Assembly (NCBI GenBank): GCA_007258455.2
Contig: VDFB02358134.1
Coordinates: 214,381,565-214,445,564, forward strand
DNA length: 64,000 nucleotides
Direction of reading: 5' to 3'
Origin: Sequoia sempervirens
Lineage: Eukaryota > Streptophyta > Pinopsida > Cupressales > Cupressaceae
The first letter of the stretch is position 1. Each line of letters opens with the position of its first letter. Below are positions 34,650 to 45,343 of this stretch, one piece after another. The notes beneath the pieces were generated by a model. The model made no database searches, was not told the DNA's origin, and was given only the letters and a program-made list of their open reading frames with translations. The position numbers were made by a program, and so were the translations under genes.

Positions 34650-36495
34650 AAGGCTGGCTAGTGGAACCCCCTGATGGAGCTGGGATTGAGGATGGTGGCC
34701 TCCCACTGGTCCCTGCATCTGGATCCCATCACGGCCCGGTAACCCCCATGCTTTGTGTCATTGTTCGTGTCCTGCTACCGGTCCTAGTGTGGGACCATGG
34801 GAAAGGCTCTCTGTGCTCAAGAGGACACAAATCCTCATACCGGACTTGAGAATACTCAGCCTCTCTGGCCATATCGAAGCCCTCTGTAATGGCCTCTCGC
34901 AATGATGCACTCTCCACTTCCCTCCATCTGAATGCATCTCTCTCTATAATCAACTGGGATACCTATGGGTCTAGGGTAGGAGGATGTGCCTGTGCCTGTG
35001 CCTATGCCACCTGGGCCTGTAGCTGTGCGACCAATCCATGCGCCTGCACCAACTAACTGTGCAACTGCACCTGATGTCCCTGCAATGTCTGTACCTGGCT
35101 CTGTAGGGTATCTATCTATCCTTACTGTGACGAGGAACCAACCGTGATCACTGTCCTCCACCCAATCCCAATCATCAACCTTTGTATGATTTGGATACCA
35201 CTCAAAATATCTGGTCTCGGTCTCACTAGCATCAACCCCTCATCTCCACCATCATCCCCAACATCCCCATCTGAGCTATCCTCCTCTCCATTCTCCTCAT
35301 CATCTTCCCCAACCACTGCTTGGCTGCCACCTACCACATCATCTTATCTCCCTACCCTTGGCTACGGTACCACTAAAATGGTGCTGGCTCATTAGGACAG
35401 GTAAATCGTGGAAAGGGATGTGTATGATAATAAACTAAGTACTCATCGGACATACCCATATCAACAATATCTCGTCTATCATCCCATGCCTCGGGTGCTA
35501 AATCCATATACTCTATATATGCTATTTGATATGAAATACATGGCCCCCATCCCGCCTCATCCCTATGTCGTGCATAGTGAGCAACCCCCTACGACATCCC
35601 CTATGTAAAACCAAACTGTTGCTGCACCCGCAATGCCAGGAACCTCTCTAAAATGAAGGGTGTACGACCTATCAAAAATAAAGGAATACCTATGAATGGC
35701 ATCTCTAGGTGATCAGTATCCCATGGCTCACAATCTAGTTAGGGCCACCATATCACCGCATCAATATCATCCAGGCACTGTCTCCAATAATCCACCTTTC
35801 CTAGCTTCGGCTGGAAAAGGAACATAGCATAGGCATACACATAGGGTCTTCCTGGTGGCCTCACTTGGGGACAAGCTGGTCTCTTCACCGCAAGATGCTT
35901 CCATGCTCAGATCTAAAGTAGTGCCATATTACACGACAAACTGGATGCACCCCTATCTACCACCTGATGTAAATCGTGATATAGGTGAGCCAACATACAA
36001 CTCCCCTAGGCATATCTTCGTGGTTGTAACAACATTTTCTCTAGGGTACTCCCCCATCCCACTAATAGTCCCTTTGACCAGTGATCCAGACAAAGGAGAC
36101 CTTGAATGAATGCACCTAATACTGCAGGCAAGACTAGATATCCTCTGAAGTTAGCCCATGGCACCCAGTACCCTGCTATCTGAGCATCACCATATACTCT
36201 CCTTAGTGCATCTGTCCCACCTAGCTCCTTGTGATCACATAACACAAGGTGCCAACCACTAGGATACCAAGAATCCTATACAAATCCTCTGGAGTCACAG
36301 TCACCTCACCTATTAGAAAATGAAAGGTGTTGTGCTCCGAATGCCACCTCTCTGCCAGTGTGGTCAATAGTCCCCTATTGACTCGAATTAGAGGCATGGC
36401 CAACAAAGATCTCAATCCATAGGCTCCTATCAATGCTACATCATCTGGTGTCAGCTCGGGTATCCTGTCCCATCCCACTGAGTGACACTCCCTAA
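34650..36495 (-). pseudogene. Antisense plant mobile domain (PMD) ORF in D 3' region
   Basis: On the minus strand from about 36490 the sequence reads WDRIPELTPDDVALIGAYGL, then LAERWHSEHNTFHF with GEVTVTPEDLYRILG. This is the hallmark N-terminal pattern of the plant mobile domain (PF10536). The middle (about 35400-36200) is broken by many stops. The C-terminal part includes an acidic Asp/Glu/Gly stretch (about 35240-35330), a Gln/Leu-rich coiled coil (about 34985-35105, LQAQVAQAQ-like) and a charged tail to about 34650. Antisense extra ORFs between pol and the 3' LTR are described for Tat-lineage elements such as Grande, and PMD has been found in retrotransposons and Mutator elements. The cellular PMD proteins MAIN and MAIL1 act in transposon silencing in Arabidopsis. 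What a retroelement copy does is unknown. Confidence 0.65.
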
Positions 36496-36704
36496 TCTGG
36501 AGGTTTTTAAAAACCTCCTATTTTCGGTTATCATAAAGACAATCAATCAACATCATATCAATGATTCAATCTCAATCAAGAAAATTCAATTTGACTCATA
36601 TCTATCTATGACCCAGACCCATATCAAGTGTTCTATCTAGGAAATTCATCTCATACAATCAATGCATAATCTATCTATCTGAATATCACATCAATCTGTT
36701 CTAT

Positions 36705-36962
36705 CATCAATTACTATTTGTTTTCTTTTTCAAGAATGCAAATTTATCAATAATCAAAACATCATCCTATTTTTATTTCAGTCACGAATGCAAATATGTT
36801 TTCAATCAATAATCTACTATTTATTTTCTATTGCAGAGAGAAAATTTATCAACAAGTCCTATCAATCATCTACTCTTTGTTTTTTGTACAGGGGAAACAA
36901 AGTTATTAGCTATCTACTCTTTGATCTCTATTTTGGAAACAAAGTTATCAATTATTTATCAA
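36705..36962. repeat. Degenerate 40-50-bp tandem repeat at end of D
   Basis: Four or five diverged units begin CTACTMTTTRTTTTYT and end with AAA-TTATCAA (starts near 36708, 36765, 36822, 36870 and 36913). They lie directly before B coding sequence resumes, so they mark the last recognisable part of D or of a deletion junction. Confidence 0.45.
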
Positions 36963-36970
36963 TCCATATC

Positions 36971-37480
36971 AACATAATGATAAGACAATTTCTCTATCTA
37001 TTGACCAAGGAAACAATCAACATCATGCCCCTGGTTGTCATGAAGGAGCTAGGTTTATGGGTAAATAATACATATGGGAAATGTTATGCCATGGATAACA
37101 AATCAATCCTTGTAGTAGGGGTAATATGGTATGTAGAACTAAAGATGGCATCCTATCCAGGGGCCACAAACAAGAAAAATATTACTATGGTAGATACTCC
37201 CCCATACTATAGGATGTTACTATCAGGGCAATGGACAACAATAGCTGGTGGGAATGTTTAGTTAGATCTTTCTTATACCATGATTCCAGTGAATGGGAAA
37301 GAAGTCAAATTATATAAGGAGCCTAGGTTTGAACATGTCATTGAACTATTTGACCCTAATCAAATGAATTGCTTTTGTGATGTAGACTTGGGAATTTTTA
37401 GAATTGAACACTCAAACCATGAATTATTAAACATAGATCCAATTGTTAGGGATGTTTCTAAGAATGAGCATGGCATATGA
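36971..37480 (+). pseudogene. Protease of element B (5' part damaged)
   Basis: Coding sequence of B resumes near 37000. GACCAAGGA at 37003 sits where the D[T/S]G active-site codons are expected, but the frame is disturbed by small indels, so the active site is not readable. Downstream are NIMPLVVMKELGLWVNN and a second half with VDTPPYYRMLLSGQW. A linker follows with YTMIPVNGKEVKLYKEPRFE. The N-terminal 50-60 residues expected between VMEREITK (21758) and this point are missing. The protein would process the polyprotein. The frame then runs unbroken in phase to 39363. Confidence 0.6.
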
Positions 37481-37900
37481 AAAATTTACTTTGATGGGGC
37501 CTATAGTAGAGAAGGAAATGGAGTAGGAATTTTCTTCATTTCACCTGAAGGCGCAACATTCAAATATTCATTCCTGTTAACATTTAAGTGCACAAATAAT
37601 ATAGCAGAGTATGAAGCCCTTCTGATAGGTTTGAACATGGCTACTAAGCACAAGATTAAACTGTTAAGTGTCCTAGGAGATTCTAAGCTAGGTTTTTCAC
37701 AAGTGAGATCAAAATATTCCATGAAGAATAAAAGGCTGAAGCAATATAGAAATGCTGTATGGGACACTATTAAGTTGTTTGATGCTTTCTCCATTGAGTG
37801 GATAGATAGGTATAAAAACCTAATGGATGATTTATTAGTAAATGTAGTCTTGAAAAGGGATGATATTACTTTAGAAATAATTTTACAGGTTGAACTTTAG
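37481..37900 (+). pseudogene. Archaeal-type RNase H of element B, located before RT
   Basis: IYFDGAYSREGNGVGIFF, CTNNIAEYEALLIGLNMA, LGDSKLGFSQV and LMDDLL supply all four acidic residues of an RNase H of the type that follows RT-RNase H in Tat elements (compare 30720-31130 in element D). Here it lies between protease and RT, in the same phase as both, with a TGA at 37478 where Trp (TGG) would fit. It is followed by a spacer (37900-38146) with a few stops. The order is seen directly and cannot be explained by the nested insertions, which lie outside 37.0-39.36 kb. Confidence 0.8.
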
Positions 37901-38146
37901 ACTAGGCCAACTATCCCTAACAACATCTACAATTGGAAATTTTTCAATGACGATACTAACCTGATCAAGTTCTTGCATTGCATTGATCAATACGAGGCAC
38001 AAGAGATTGATTTTAATGCATTTGTGGAAGAAGTAGATGGAAAGAAAACTGTATTTGATTAGGAAGTTGTGTAACTCAAGAAAAAAAATATTCCTAAAGG
38101 GTTGGTGGCACTAGAAAGAGTATTTGATGGGAATGATTGAGTAGTC

Positions 38147-39363
38147 ATGAAACAAACACTGGTAAGAATGGAAGACATTGAAGAAATCAATCTAGGCATT
38201 GAATTGGCACTAAAGAAAGTATACATTGGAAAAAAGATAAGCCCCAAAATCATAAAAATGTTGATTGTATTATTGAGGAAATATAAGCATGTCTTCACAT
38301 GGTCTTATGATGATCTTAAGGAATATAGAGAAGATTTGTTCCAACATGAGATTCCACTTAAACCCAATGCAAAACCCTTTAGACAAAAGCATAGACCAAT
38401 AAACCCAACTTTGGAGCATAAAATGAATGAGGAACTTATGAAGCTGAGGGAGGGGGGTATCATTAAACCTATCAGGAATTCTACTTGGGTCTCAAACTTG
38501 GTGCCTGTTAGAAAGAAGAATGGGGACATAAGGTTATGTGTGGATTTTAGAAATTTGAATGTTTCTTCCCTCAAAGATAATTATCCACTCCCAAATATGT
38601 AGGTCATGTTGCCGAGCATGACAGGTTGCGAACTATTATCCATGATGGATGGATTTTCAAGGTATAACCAGGGAAAGGTGAAGGAATTAGAACAATATAA
38701 GACCGCATTTACTACCCCCTGGGGCACATATGTGTACATAAGGATGCCATTTGGGATAACAAATGCTTATTCCACATTCCAATGAGCTATGGATGTTGCT
38801 TTTGTCGATTTGATCAATAGAATAATGGTAGTATACCAAGATGATCTCACTGCATATTCCAAGAAAGTAGAGGACCATGTTGCACACTTTGAGAATATTT
38901 TCCTTAAAGTATTGGAGTATGGCATTTCCCTAAATCCTAAAAAATGTCATTTTGCTGTGATAGAGGGGAAGTTATTAGGTCACATAGTATCCAAGGAAGG
39001 AGTTAGAATTGATCTAGAGAGAGTAGAAGCTACAGATAATATCCCTATTCCTAAAAATGTTAAGGCCATTCAGTCCTTCTTTGGACAAATAAACTTTGTC
39101 AGAAGATTCATATCAAATTTTGCTGAAATTTTCAAACCTATCTCAAAGATGTTGAAGAAAGGGGCTGAAATTAACTAGAATGTAGAAGCACTTGATGCAT
39201 TTGTATCTATAAAAAGGGTAATCAAAGAGGCCCCAGTGTTAAAATCCCCTAATTTTACTAAGCCTTTTCAATTGTTTTTGTTTTCCTCGTACCACACCTT
39301 TGTAGCAATGATTCTACAAAATAATGATGAAGGGTATGAGCATCCCATATCCTTCTTTAGTAG
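38147..39363 (+). pseudogene. pol: Reverse transcriptase and start of RNase H of element B
   Basis: An N-terminal segment (INLGIELALKKVYIGKKI, KYKHVFTWSYDDL) leads to RT motifs: MNEELMKLREGGIIKPI, LCVDFRNLNVSSLKDNYPLP, LLSMMDGFSRYNQ and FTTPWGTYVYIRMPFGI. The catalytic YQDD at 38834-38845 is intact. Thumb and connection motifs (LNPKKCHF, LGHIVSKEGV, FFGQINFVRRFI) and the start of RNase H (FQLFLFSSYHTFVAMI) follow. Stops at 38600, 38785 and 39178 are TAG or TGA. The chromovirus E interrupts the RNase H within HPISFFS; coding resumes at 44953. Confidence 0.85.
39359..39363. repeat. Left target-site duplication of element E
   Basis: AGTAG is repeated exactly at 44948-44952, directly after the other LTR. 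Confidence 0.9.
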
Positions 39364-40179
39364 TGGTGCAATAACGGTAGAAGGGTCCTGAAAGAGAACA
39401 ATCTGGAATGTGCAAAAAGAGTAACATAATAGAAGCAACAAAAAATATGGAGGAAAATGTAGATTAAAACATACTCATTAACAAAAATCTTGATTACAAA
39501 TAGTTGACAACATTTGGGCTTATAGATTCGGCTCACAGGCCTGATATGACATCTTAAAAAATACAACATTCTAATATGCTCCTCAACATGAGAAAAAATA
39601 TCACATCTCCAATCTATATTATTCTACCTAATCAAATACTACCATTCTAAGGATCTATTACAAGCTTTATATCATATCCGTAGGTCTAGAAACATCTGCA
39701 TTGGCCAAAGATTATTACAATCTCCAATGAAGGAAAATGTAATGTGTGCAAGAACAGGTCGGCCTCAAATTTGAATTACTCTTTGGTGAATACAAAGGAT
39801 GAATTGTGGACCTATAATGAAGGTCGGGGAAACTCCATGGAACAATTAAAATCACACCATCGAGATTTTCAAGTTATGGGGATGATTCATGAATGATCAA
39901 ATTAACCGTTAGGCTTGAAAATTATTTCGGTGTCGGCTCAAGAAACTACCATGAAATCTGGAATCAATAACTTGCCAGAAAAAGATCCAATCATGCCCAA
40001 ATCTTGGAAGAAGGAAGATGAACATTTCCACAATGTAAAAAATATCCACAAGGTCTGATGAGCAAATATGATGAATCCACCAGCATGAACTGAGCAAGAA
40101 CAAAAACAAGAACAAAAACTGAAAGAAAATATTTTTGGTTGATGCAAGATTTCCAAGAACCAAGGATGCTCTTGCATTA
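39364..40179 (-). repeat. 3' LTR of element E
   Basis: It aligns end to end with 44131-44947 with scattered, mostly transition, differences. On the minus strand a purine-rich stretch (AAAAAAGTGAGGGA) lies about 30 bases before its start. Confidence 0.9.
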
Positions 40180-40208
40180 GACATCTAGGGTTGATTGAAA
40201 AGAGTCCC

Positions 40209-41700
40209 TCACTTTTTTGGGGCTAAAGGAAAACCAAAACGGTCTACCTCAACCTGAGAAATCCAAGAAGAATCCTCCATTGGTCTGTCTTTCCACTTCA
40301 CAAGATATTCCTTGTACTATCTTCCTTGAGTTTTCCTCCCATCTCTGATATCCAAAATCTCTTCTATCTCATCTATGCTATTTAGGAAACGATTCTCTAA
40401 TTTTTCTTTATTGTCTTCACTAAATTTAGCTTCATGATACTGATGTAGATCTACAATGTTGAATATAGGTGATATACCCATGTCATCCGGTAACTCCACT
40501 TCATATGCATTCCTGAATTAAATATCGTCAAGATCTTACAAGGTCCAAACTTCCTCATCTTTAGCTTATTGTATGTTCCAACTAGAAATCTTTCCTTCAT
40601 CAAATATACCATCACTTCATCACCAACTTTGAACTCCTTATGTCTCCTCTTTTCATTTTCTTTCTCCTTATACTTCTGGTTCATGTCTTCCAATTTTTAT
40701 TTCACTGGGTATGCACTTTCTTCACATGTTCTACTTGATCTACCTCTTATCTTCCATACTGATGTCTCTCAACTCTGATATACCTCTAGGATGAACTCCA
40801 TAACAATCTTAAAAGGTGTCTTTCCTGTACTCCTATTCACTAAATTATTGTATGCAAACTCTGCTTGTGCAAGGACTAAATCCCAACTTCTAGTTTTCTC
40901 TCCAACCAAACATCTCAAAAAATTCCCCAAACTCTTATTTACTACCTGTCTATCCATCAATTTGTGGGTGAAAAGTAGAACTAAACTTAGATCCATCTAA
41001 ACTTCTTGATGTTTCCTCCAAAGTAACCAACAAACTTTACATCTTTGTCTAAAACAATACTCTTAGGTAACCCATGCAATTTGACCACTTCCTTGAAAAA
41101 GAAATCTGCTACATGTACTGCATCTATTGTCTTCTTACAAGGTATGAAATGTGCCATCTTAGAAAATCTATCTACCACCACAAATACATAATCATTACCT
41201 CTTTGTGTCTTCGGTAAACCAAGTATGAAATCCATGCGATATCCTCCAAGGTCTCTCTTGGGCCATCAAGGTTTATACAATCCAACATTCTGACCCTCCC
41301 TTTACAACTTGAAAAACTTTGTAACTCTACACAAATTTCCTAACATCCTTATGAATCATGGCCAAAAGTAATTCTCACTTACCAATGCTACTATCTTATC
41401 AATCCCAAAGTGTCTTGACAATCCTCCACTATATTTTTCTTTCACAAGTTATCCTCATTGAACTCCAAGGTATACACAACAAATTTCCTCTGAACAACAT
41501 ATCCTCCCGAATGAAATAATCCAACCACGACTTCTATCCTCTGGCTGGTCCTTTAAGCTCTCCAAGGTTCTAGAAAATGCAGGTCTCTTCATTCAAGTTC
41601 TATAATTCATCAAAGCCTAATACCTCCTTATGATCTCCATCGTAATTCCTTCTCCTACTCAAGGCATCAACAACTCTATTTGACTTTCCACTCCTATGTT
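40209..41700 (-). pseudogene. pol: RNase H end, integrase and chromodomain of element E
   Basis: Read on the minus strand, the RNase H ends at RVVDALSRRR (about 41675). The integrase zinc-finger region is badly decayed (41480-41250). The core shows [20 protein letters not shown] (first Asp) and LDKDVKF (second Asp). The codon for the third catalytic residue, after PQIDG near 40955, appears to have lost two bases. The C-terminal part includes AQAEFAYNNLVNRSTGKTPF and FKVGDEVMVYL. A chromodomain lies at about 40376-40220, with YLVKWKDRPMEDSSWIS; it would bind modified histone tails and steer insertion. The frame ends at the TGA at 40209-40211. Confidence 0.8.
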
Positions 41701-42300
41701 TAAAAAAAAATATAAATTTGCAAGAATTATACCCATCTCATGTGTCTTTGATTCAACTTACCTTGACTGTTCAAATATTGCATGCACTTTCTTACTATGT
41801 TCTACAAATTATTTTGCAACTACACTCCTCTTCCACTTCTTCACTGCTGTCTCTGAACTCATGAAACTCCTCTATCATACACTTAAATAATTCTCTCAAA
41901 AGGTTCTTTCCTCACTCCTATTCACTAAACCTTTATTGTAATGCACAAACTTCTTGCTTGTGCTAAGGTCCACTAAAATCAACTTCCTATCTCTCTCATG
42001 CTGTCATAACATCTCAACAAATTCCAATAACTTTTTGTACACATTCTCCATTCTCCATCCTTCTTAGGTGCTAACACAATAGGTACTACAGATGGAATTA
42101 AGCTTTCTCTAATCTTCCTTAGAAATTCTTGCACTTGTCTATTCAAATCCTCATTCTCTTCCAGTTTCATTCGGTGTGTTGCTTTATTAGGAAAACTAGC
42201 TCTAGGAATTAGTTCCATACAATGACTAATACTCCTCACATGGGGCAATCCATCAGGCACATTATCTAAAATGATCTCCTCATACTCTGTTAGCAACTCC
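41701..42300 (-). pseudogene. pol: Truncated reverse transcriptase of element E
   Basis: Only the N-terminal RT is readable (42296-42000): YEEIILDNVPDGLPHVRSI, NEDLNRQVQEFLRKIRESLI and VPIVLAPKKDGEWRMC. Sequence after that does not give the Y-x-DD region. From about 41990 to 41700 I recognise nothing from RT, so an internal deletion or rearrangement has removed the palm, the thumb and most of RNase H. The element is therefore incapable of autonomous replication. Confidence 0.7.
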
Positions 42301-44022
42301 TTTATTTATTTCAAGTGTTCTACATTCTTCAAGTCTTCATCCTTCTTAGGAATCAATGAATAACACACATTCTCATGTCTCAATCCATCAAGGAATCTCC
42401 TTCCATCAACTAGACAAACCCTAGCATTTGTATAAACCTCAACTTTAGGAACATCTTCCAAGGGAAACAAAGTATGCTTCATCCCATTAGCAACAATGGT
42501 GTATATATTCTTCTTTCCATCATGACTAGCCTGTCTATCATATTTCCAAGGCCTTCCCAACAAAATATGACATATATCCATAGGCATGATATCACACAAA
42601 ACTTCATCATGGTAATTTCCTATCTTCAATTTCACCAAACATTGTTCGCTTATCAATATCTTATGCTCATCTTGAATCCAAGCTATCTAATAGGGCTTCA
42701 AGTGTTTCAACCTTTCCAACTTCAATTTTTCCACCATCTCTTCAGAAACCAGGTTCTCAGAGCTTCCATGATCAACAATCTCTTTGCAACATTTACCAGC
42801 TAGTTTGCATTTGATCCAAAACAAATTCTTTCTCTGCAATGGCTCTTGCTCCATCTCACTTTGACATAATACTCTCCTATTCACCAACACTTCTCCATCT
42901 TCTAGTTTATTAGACAATTTAGCACAATCCTCCTCAATAAAGGTTGTTCTTCTATTTTTCTGTCTTTCTACTTGTCTCTCCCTGATTACATTCAAATGCT
43001 CTATGTCCTCTACCACACTTATAACAAGTTCCCTTGAATACTCCTTTCTCATACTTTCTATAACCCTCATTACGGTAACCACCATATCATTCTCTTTTGT
43101 AAGAGTTTCCATCACCTCTATGGTATGAATTGTCATTATTACTAACCTCCTTATCCCTATTCTACTCTGGAATAGATCCTCATCCTCCTCCAGTAAAAGT
43201 TCTTCCTCTTTGAAATATTCCACCTCTTCTTTTTTGTCTCTGCTCATGTCTTTTATTCAACTTATCTTCTACTTTTAGGGAACATTGATATGCCTCCTCC
43301 ACACTCTACAACTTAATAAAACTTATCTCATCCTGTATAGATGACCTCAAACAATTCACATATCTAGCTACTTGCTCAATCTCATCCTCTGAATGTCCAG
43401 ATCTGATATTCAACTTGTAGAACTCTACATTATACTCTATCACACTAGATTCCTTTTGCTTCAAATTTTACAACTTTTGAAACAAACTAATCTGATAATC
43501 TGCAAGCATAAAATTTGTCTTCAACTTGTTCACAATTTGATCCCATGATTTTATCTTTTCTTTTCCTCTTCTTTTCCTATTTTTCTACAAATGTTCCCAC
43601 CAAAGGGATGCATGTCCTTTCAACTTTATACAAGCAAACTTCACCTTCTTATCTTCAGTGGTACCTTCAAATTCAAAGCACTTTTCCATCTCTATAATCC
43701 AATCAAGTAATTCTCTTGAATCCAACTTACCATTATAATTCGATGGATTGAAATGGGGCTTTGTATTCACTCTAATTAGGGCTCTTCTGAACTTCTCTTC
43801 TCCCTGATCTAGGCTAGGTTTCTCTTCTCTTCCTCTTTCTTCTTATACTTCCACATCTTCATCATTCACATCATCAACTGGTCAAACTCTCTTCTAGGCT
43901 ATTTCAACTACATCTAATCTAGCATCAATTCCTCTTACCATCTCCATTAAAGCTTGGTCTGCATTTCCATGTGCTCCATTTCCTCTAAAATTTATTCTTC
44001 CCACCATCTTTACACATTTCAT
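42301..44022 (-). pseudogene. gag: gag and protease of element E
   Basis: On the minus strand an ATG at 44022 starts MKCVKMVGRINFRGNG. The capsid domain (about 43770-43290) contains FNPSNYNGKLDSRELLDWII and KLKGHASLWWEHL, followed by YCHI-type helices to about 43270. A CCHC zinc knuckle (CYKCGRGHRAFEC) is at about 43028-42988, in a different phase from neighbouring blocks, so frameshifts are present. The protease has IVDHGSSENLVS (about 42778; DHGS in place of DTGS) and CDIMPMDICHILLGRPW (about 42600). Gag packages RNA and protease matures the particle. Confidence 0.75.
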
Positions 44023-44109
44023 TTGTAGCTGCAGGTCAGATCCTCAATCTGCCACCCACAAAAAATCTTCGATAGGACTCTATGAATTATGATGACCTCA
44101 CAGGGATTG

Positions 44110-44127
44110 AATCTCACTCTGATACCA
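44110..44127 (-). other. Primer-binding site of element E
   Basis: The minus strand reads TGGTATCAGAGTGAGATT directly inside the 5' LTR. TGGTATCAGAG is the classic complement of the initiator Met tRNA 3' end. Confidence 0.85.
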
Positions 44128-44130
44128 ATC

Positions 44131-44947
44131 TGGCATAGTCACAGTAGGAGGGTCCTCAAAGAGAACAATCCAGATCATGCAACAAGAGTAACATAATAGA
44201 AGAAACATAGAATATGGAGGAAAATGTAGATTAAAACATGTGCATTAACATAAATCTCAATTACAAACAATCGACAACATCCGAGCTTACAAATTCGGCT
44301 CACAGGCCTGATATAACATCTTCAAAAATACAATATTCCAATAGGCTCCTCAACACGAGTGAAAATATTACATATCTGATCTATATTATTCTATCTAATC
44401 AACTGCTACCATACTAATGAGCTATTACAAGCTTTATATCATATCCGTAGGTCTAGAAACATCTGTGTTGGCCAAATATTATTACAATCTCCAATGAAGG
44501 AAAATGTAACATGTTCAAGAATAGGTTGGCCTCAAATTTGAATCACTCTTTGGTGAATGTAAAGGATGAAGTGTGGACCTCTAATGAATGCTAGGAAAAC
44601 TCCATGAAACAATTAAAATCACACCGTCGAGACCCACAAGTTATGAGGACGATCCACAAATGATCAAATTAACCGTTAGGCTTGAAAATTATTCCGTTGC
44701 CGATTCAAGAGACTGCCATGAAATTCAGAATTGATAACTTTTCGGAAAAAGATCCAATTGCGCCCAAATATTGGAATAAGGAAGATGAACATGTCCATGA
44801 TGTAAACAAAGATCCATAAGGTCTGGTGAGCAAATATGGCGAATCCACCAACATGAACTGAGCAAGAATAGAAACAAGAACAAAAATTGAAAGAAAATAT
44901 TTTTGGTTGATGCAAGATTGCCAAGGACCAAGGATGCTCCTGCATCA
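44131..44947 (-). repeat. 5' LTR of element E
   Basis: It is 817 bp, TG...CA, and the partner of 39364-40179. It is followed on the plus strand by the AGTAG duplication. Confidence 0.9.
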
Positions 44948-44952
44948 AGTAG

Positions 44953-45330
44953 ATCCCTCCAAGGAGCTGAGTTACAATATTATATCACATAAAAACAAGC
45001 ATATGCTCTTGTCAAAATAGTAAAGGCCTTTAGACCCTATCTGGTAGGAGCAAAAATAATTGCATATGTTCCCAATGCTACTATCAAGGATGTGTTTGTA
45101 CTTACTGAGGTCACTAGGAGAAGGTGTAGGTGGATCAATAGGATTCAAGAATTTGATATTGAGATTCAAATAACCAAGTTAGTAAGAGGGAAAAGCCTAG
45201 CCAAGATAATGGTTGAGTCAAACTTTGAAGCATCTCAAATTTACAACATAGGGGAAGAGGAAACCATGATTGCAAGCATAGATAACACTGCATGGTACAC
45301 TTTCATAATGTATTACTCAAAGAACTAGAA
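44953..45330 (+). pseudogene. pol: End of RNase H of element B
   Basis: Directly after the E target duplication the B frame continues with SLQGAELQYYIT, QAYALVKIVKAFRPYLVGA and then RRCRWINRIQEFDIEIQ, the end of the RT-linked RNase H. It is in phase with the integrase that follows. A TAA at about 44987 breaks it. Confidence 0.75.
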
Positions 45331-45343
45331 ATTCCCTAAACAT

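Larger units (their letters stand above)
21759..36970 (+). mobile_element. Tat-lineage Ty3/gypsy retrotransposon D (3' LTR not found)
   Basis: A 5' LTR (21759-22946), a primer-binding site, a 2.5-kb leader with 21-bp repeats, gag, protease, a G-patch-like motif, RT, RNase H, a second archaeal-type RNase H and integrase follow in order. A 3' region then holds simple repeats, an antisense plant-mobile-domain ORF and short tandem repeats. The second RNase H after RT-RNase H and the long 3' region mark the Tat lineage. No copy of the LTR is present before protein-coding sequence of B resumes near 37.0 kb, so the 3' end of D and the start of B protease were probably deleted together. The right boundary is approximate. 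Confidence 0.75.
39364..44947 (-). mobile_element. Ty3/gypsy chromovirus E, minus strand
   Basis: LTRs of 816 and 817 bp (39364-40179 and 44131-44947), a perfect AGTAG target duplication, an initiator-Met-type primer-binding site and a chromodomain at the end of integrase identify a chromovirus. On the minus strand the LTR starts TGATGCAGGAGCATCC. The interior is only about 3.95 kb because most of RT and RNase H is deleted. It inserted into the RNase H region of element B. Confidence 0.9.
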
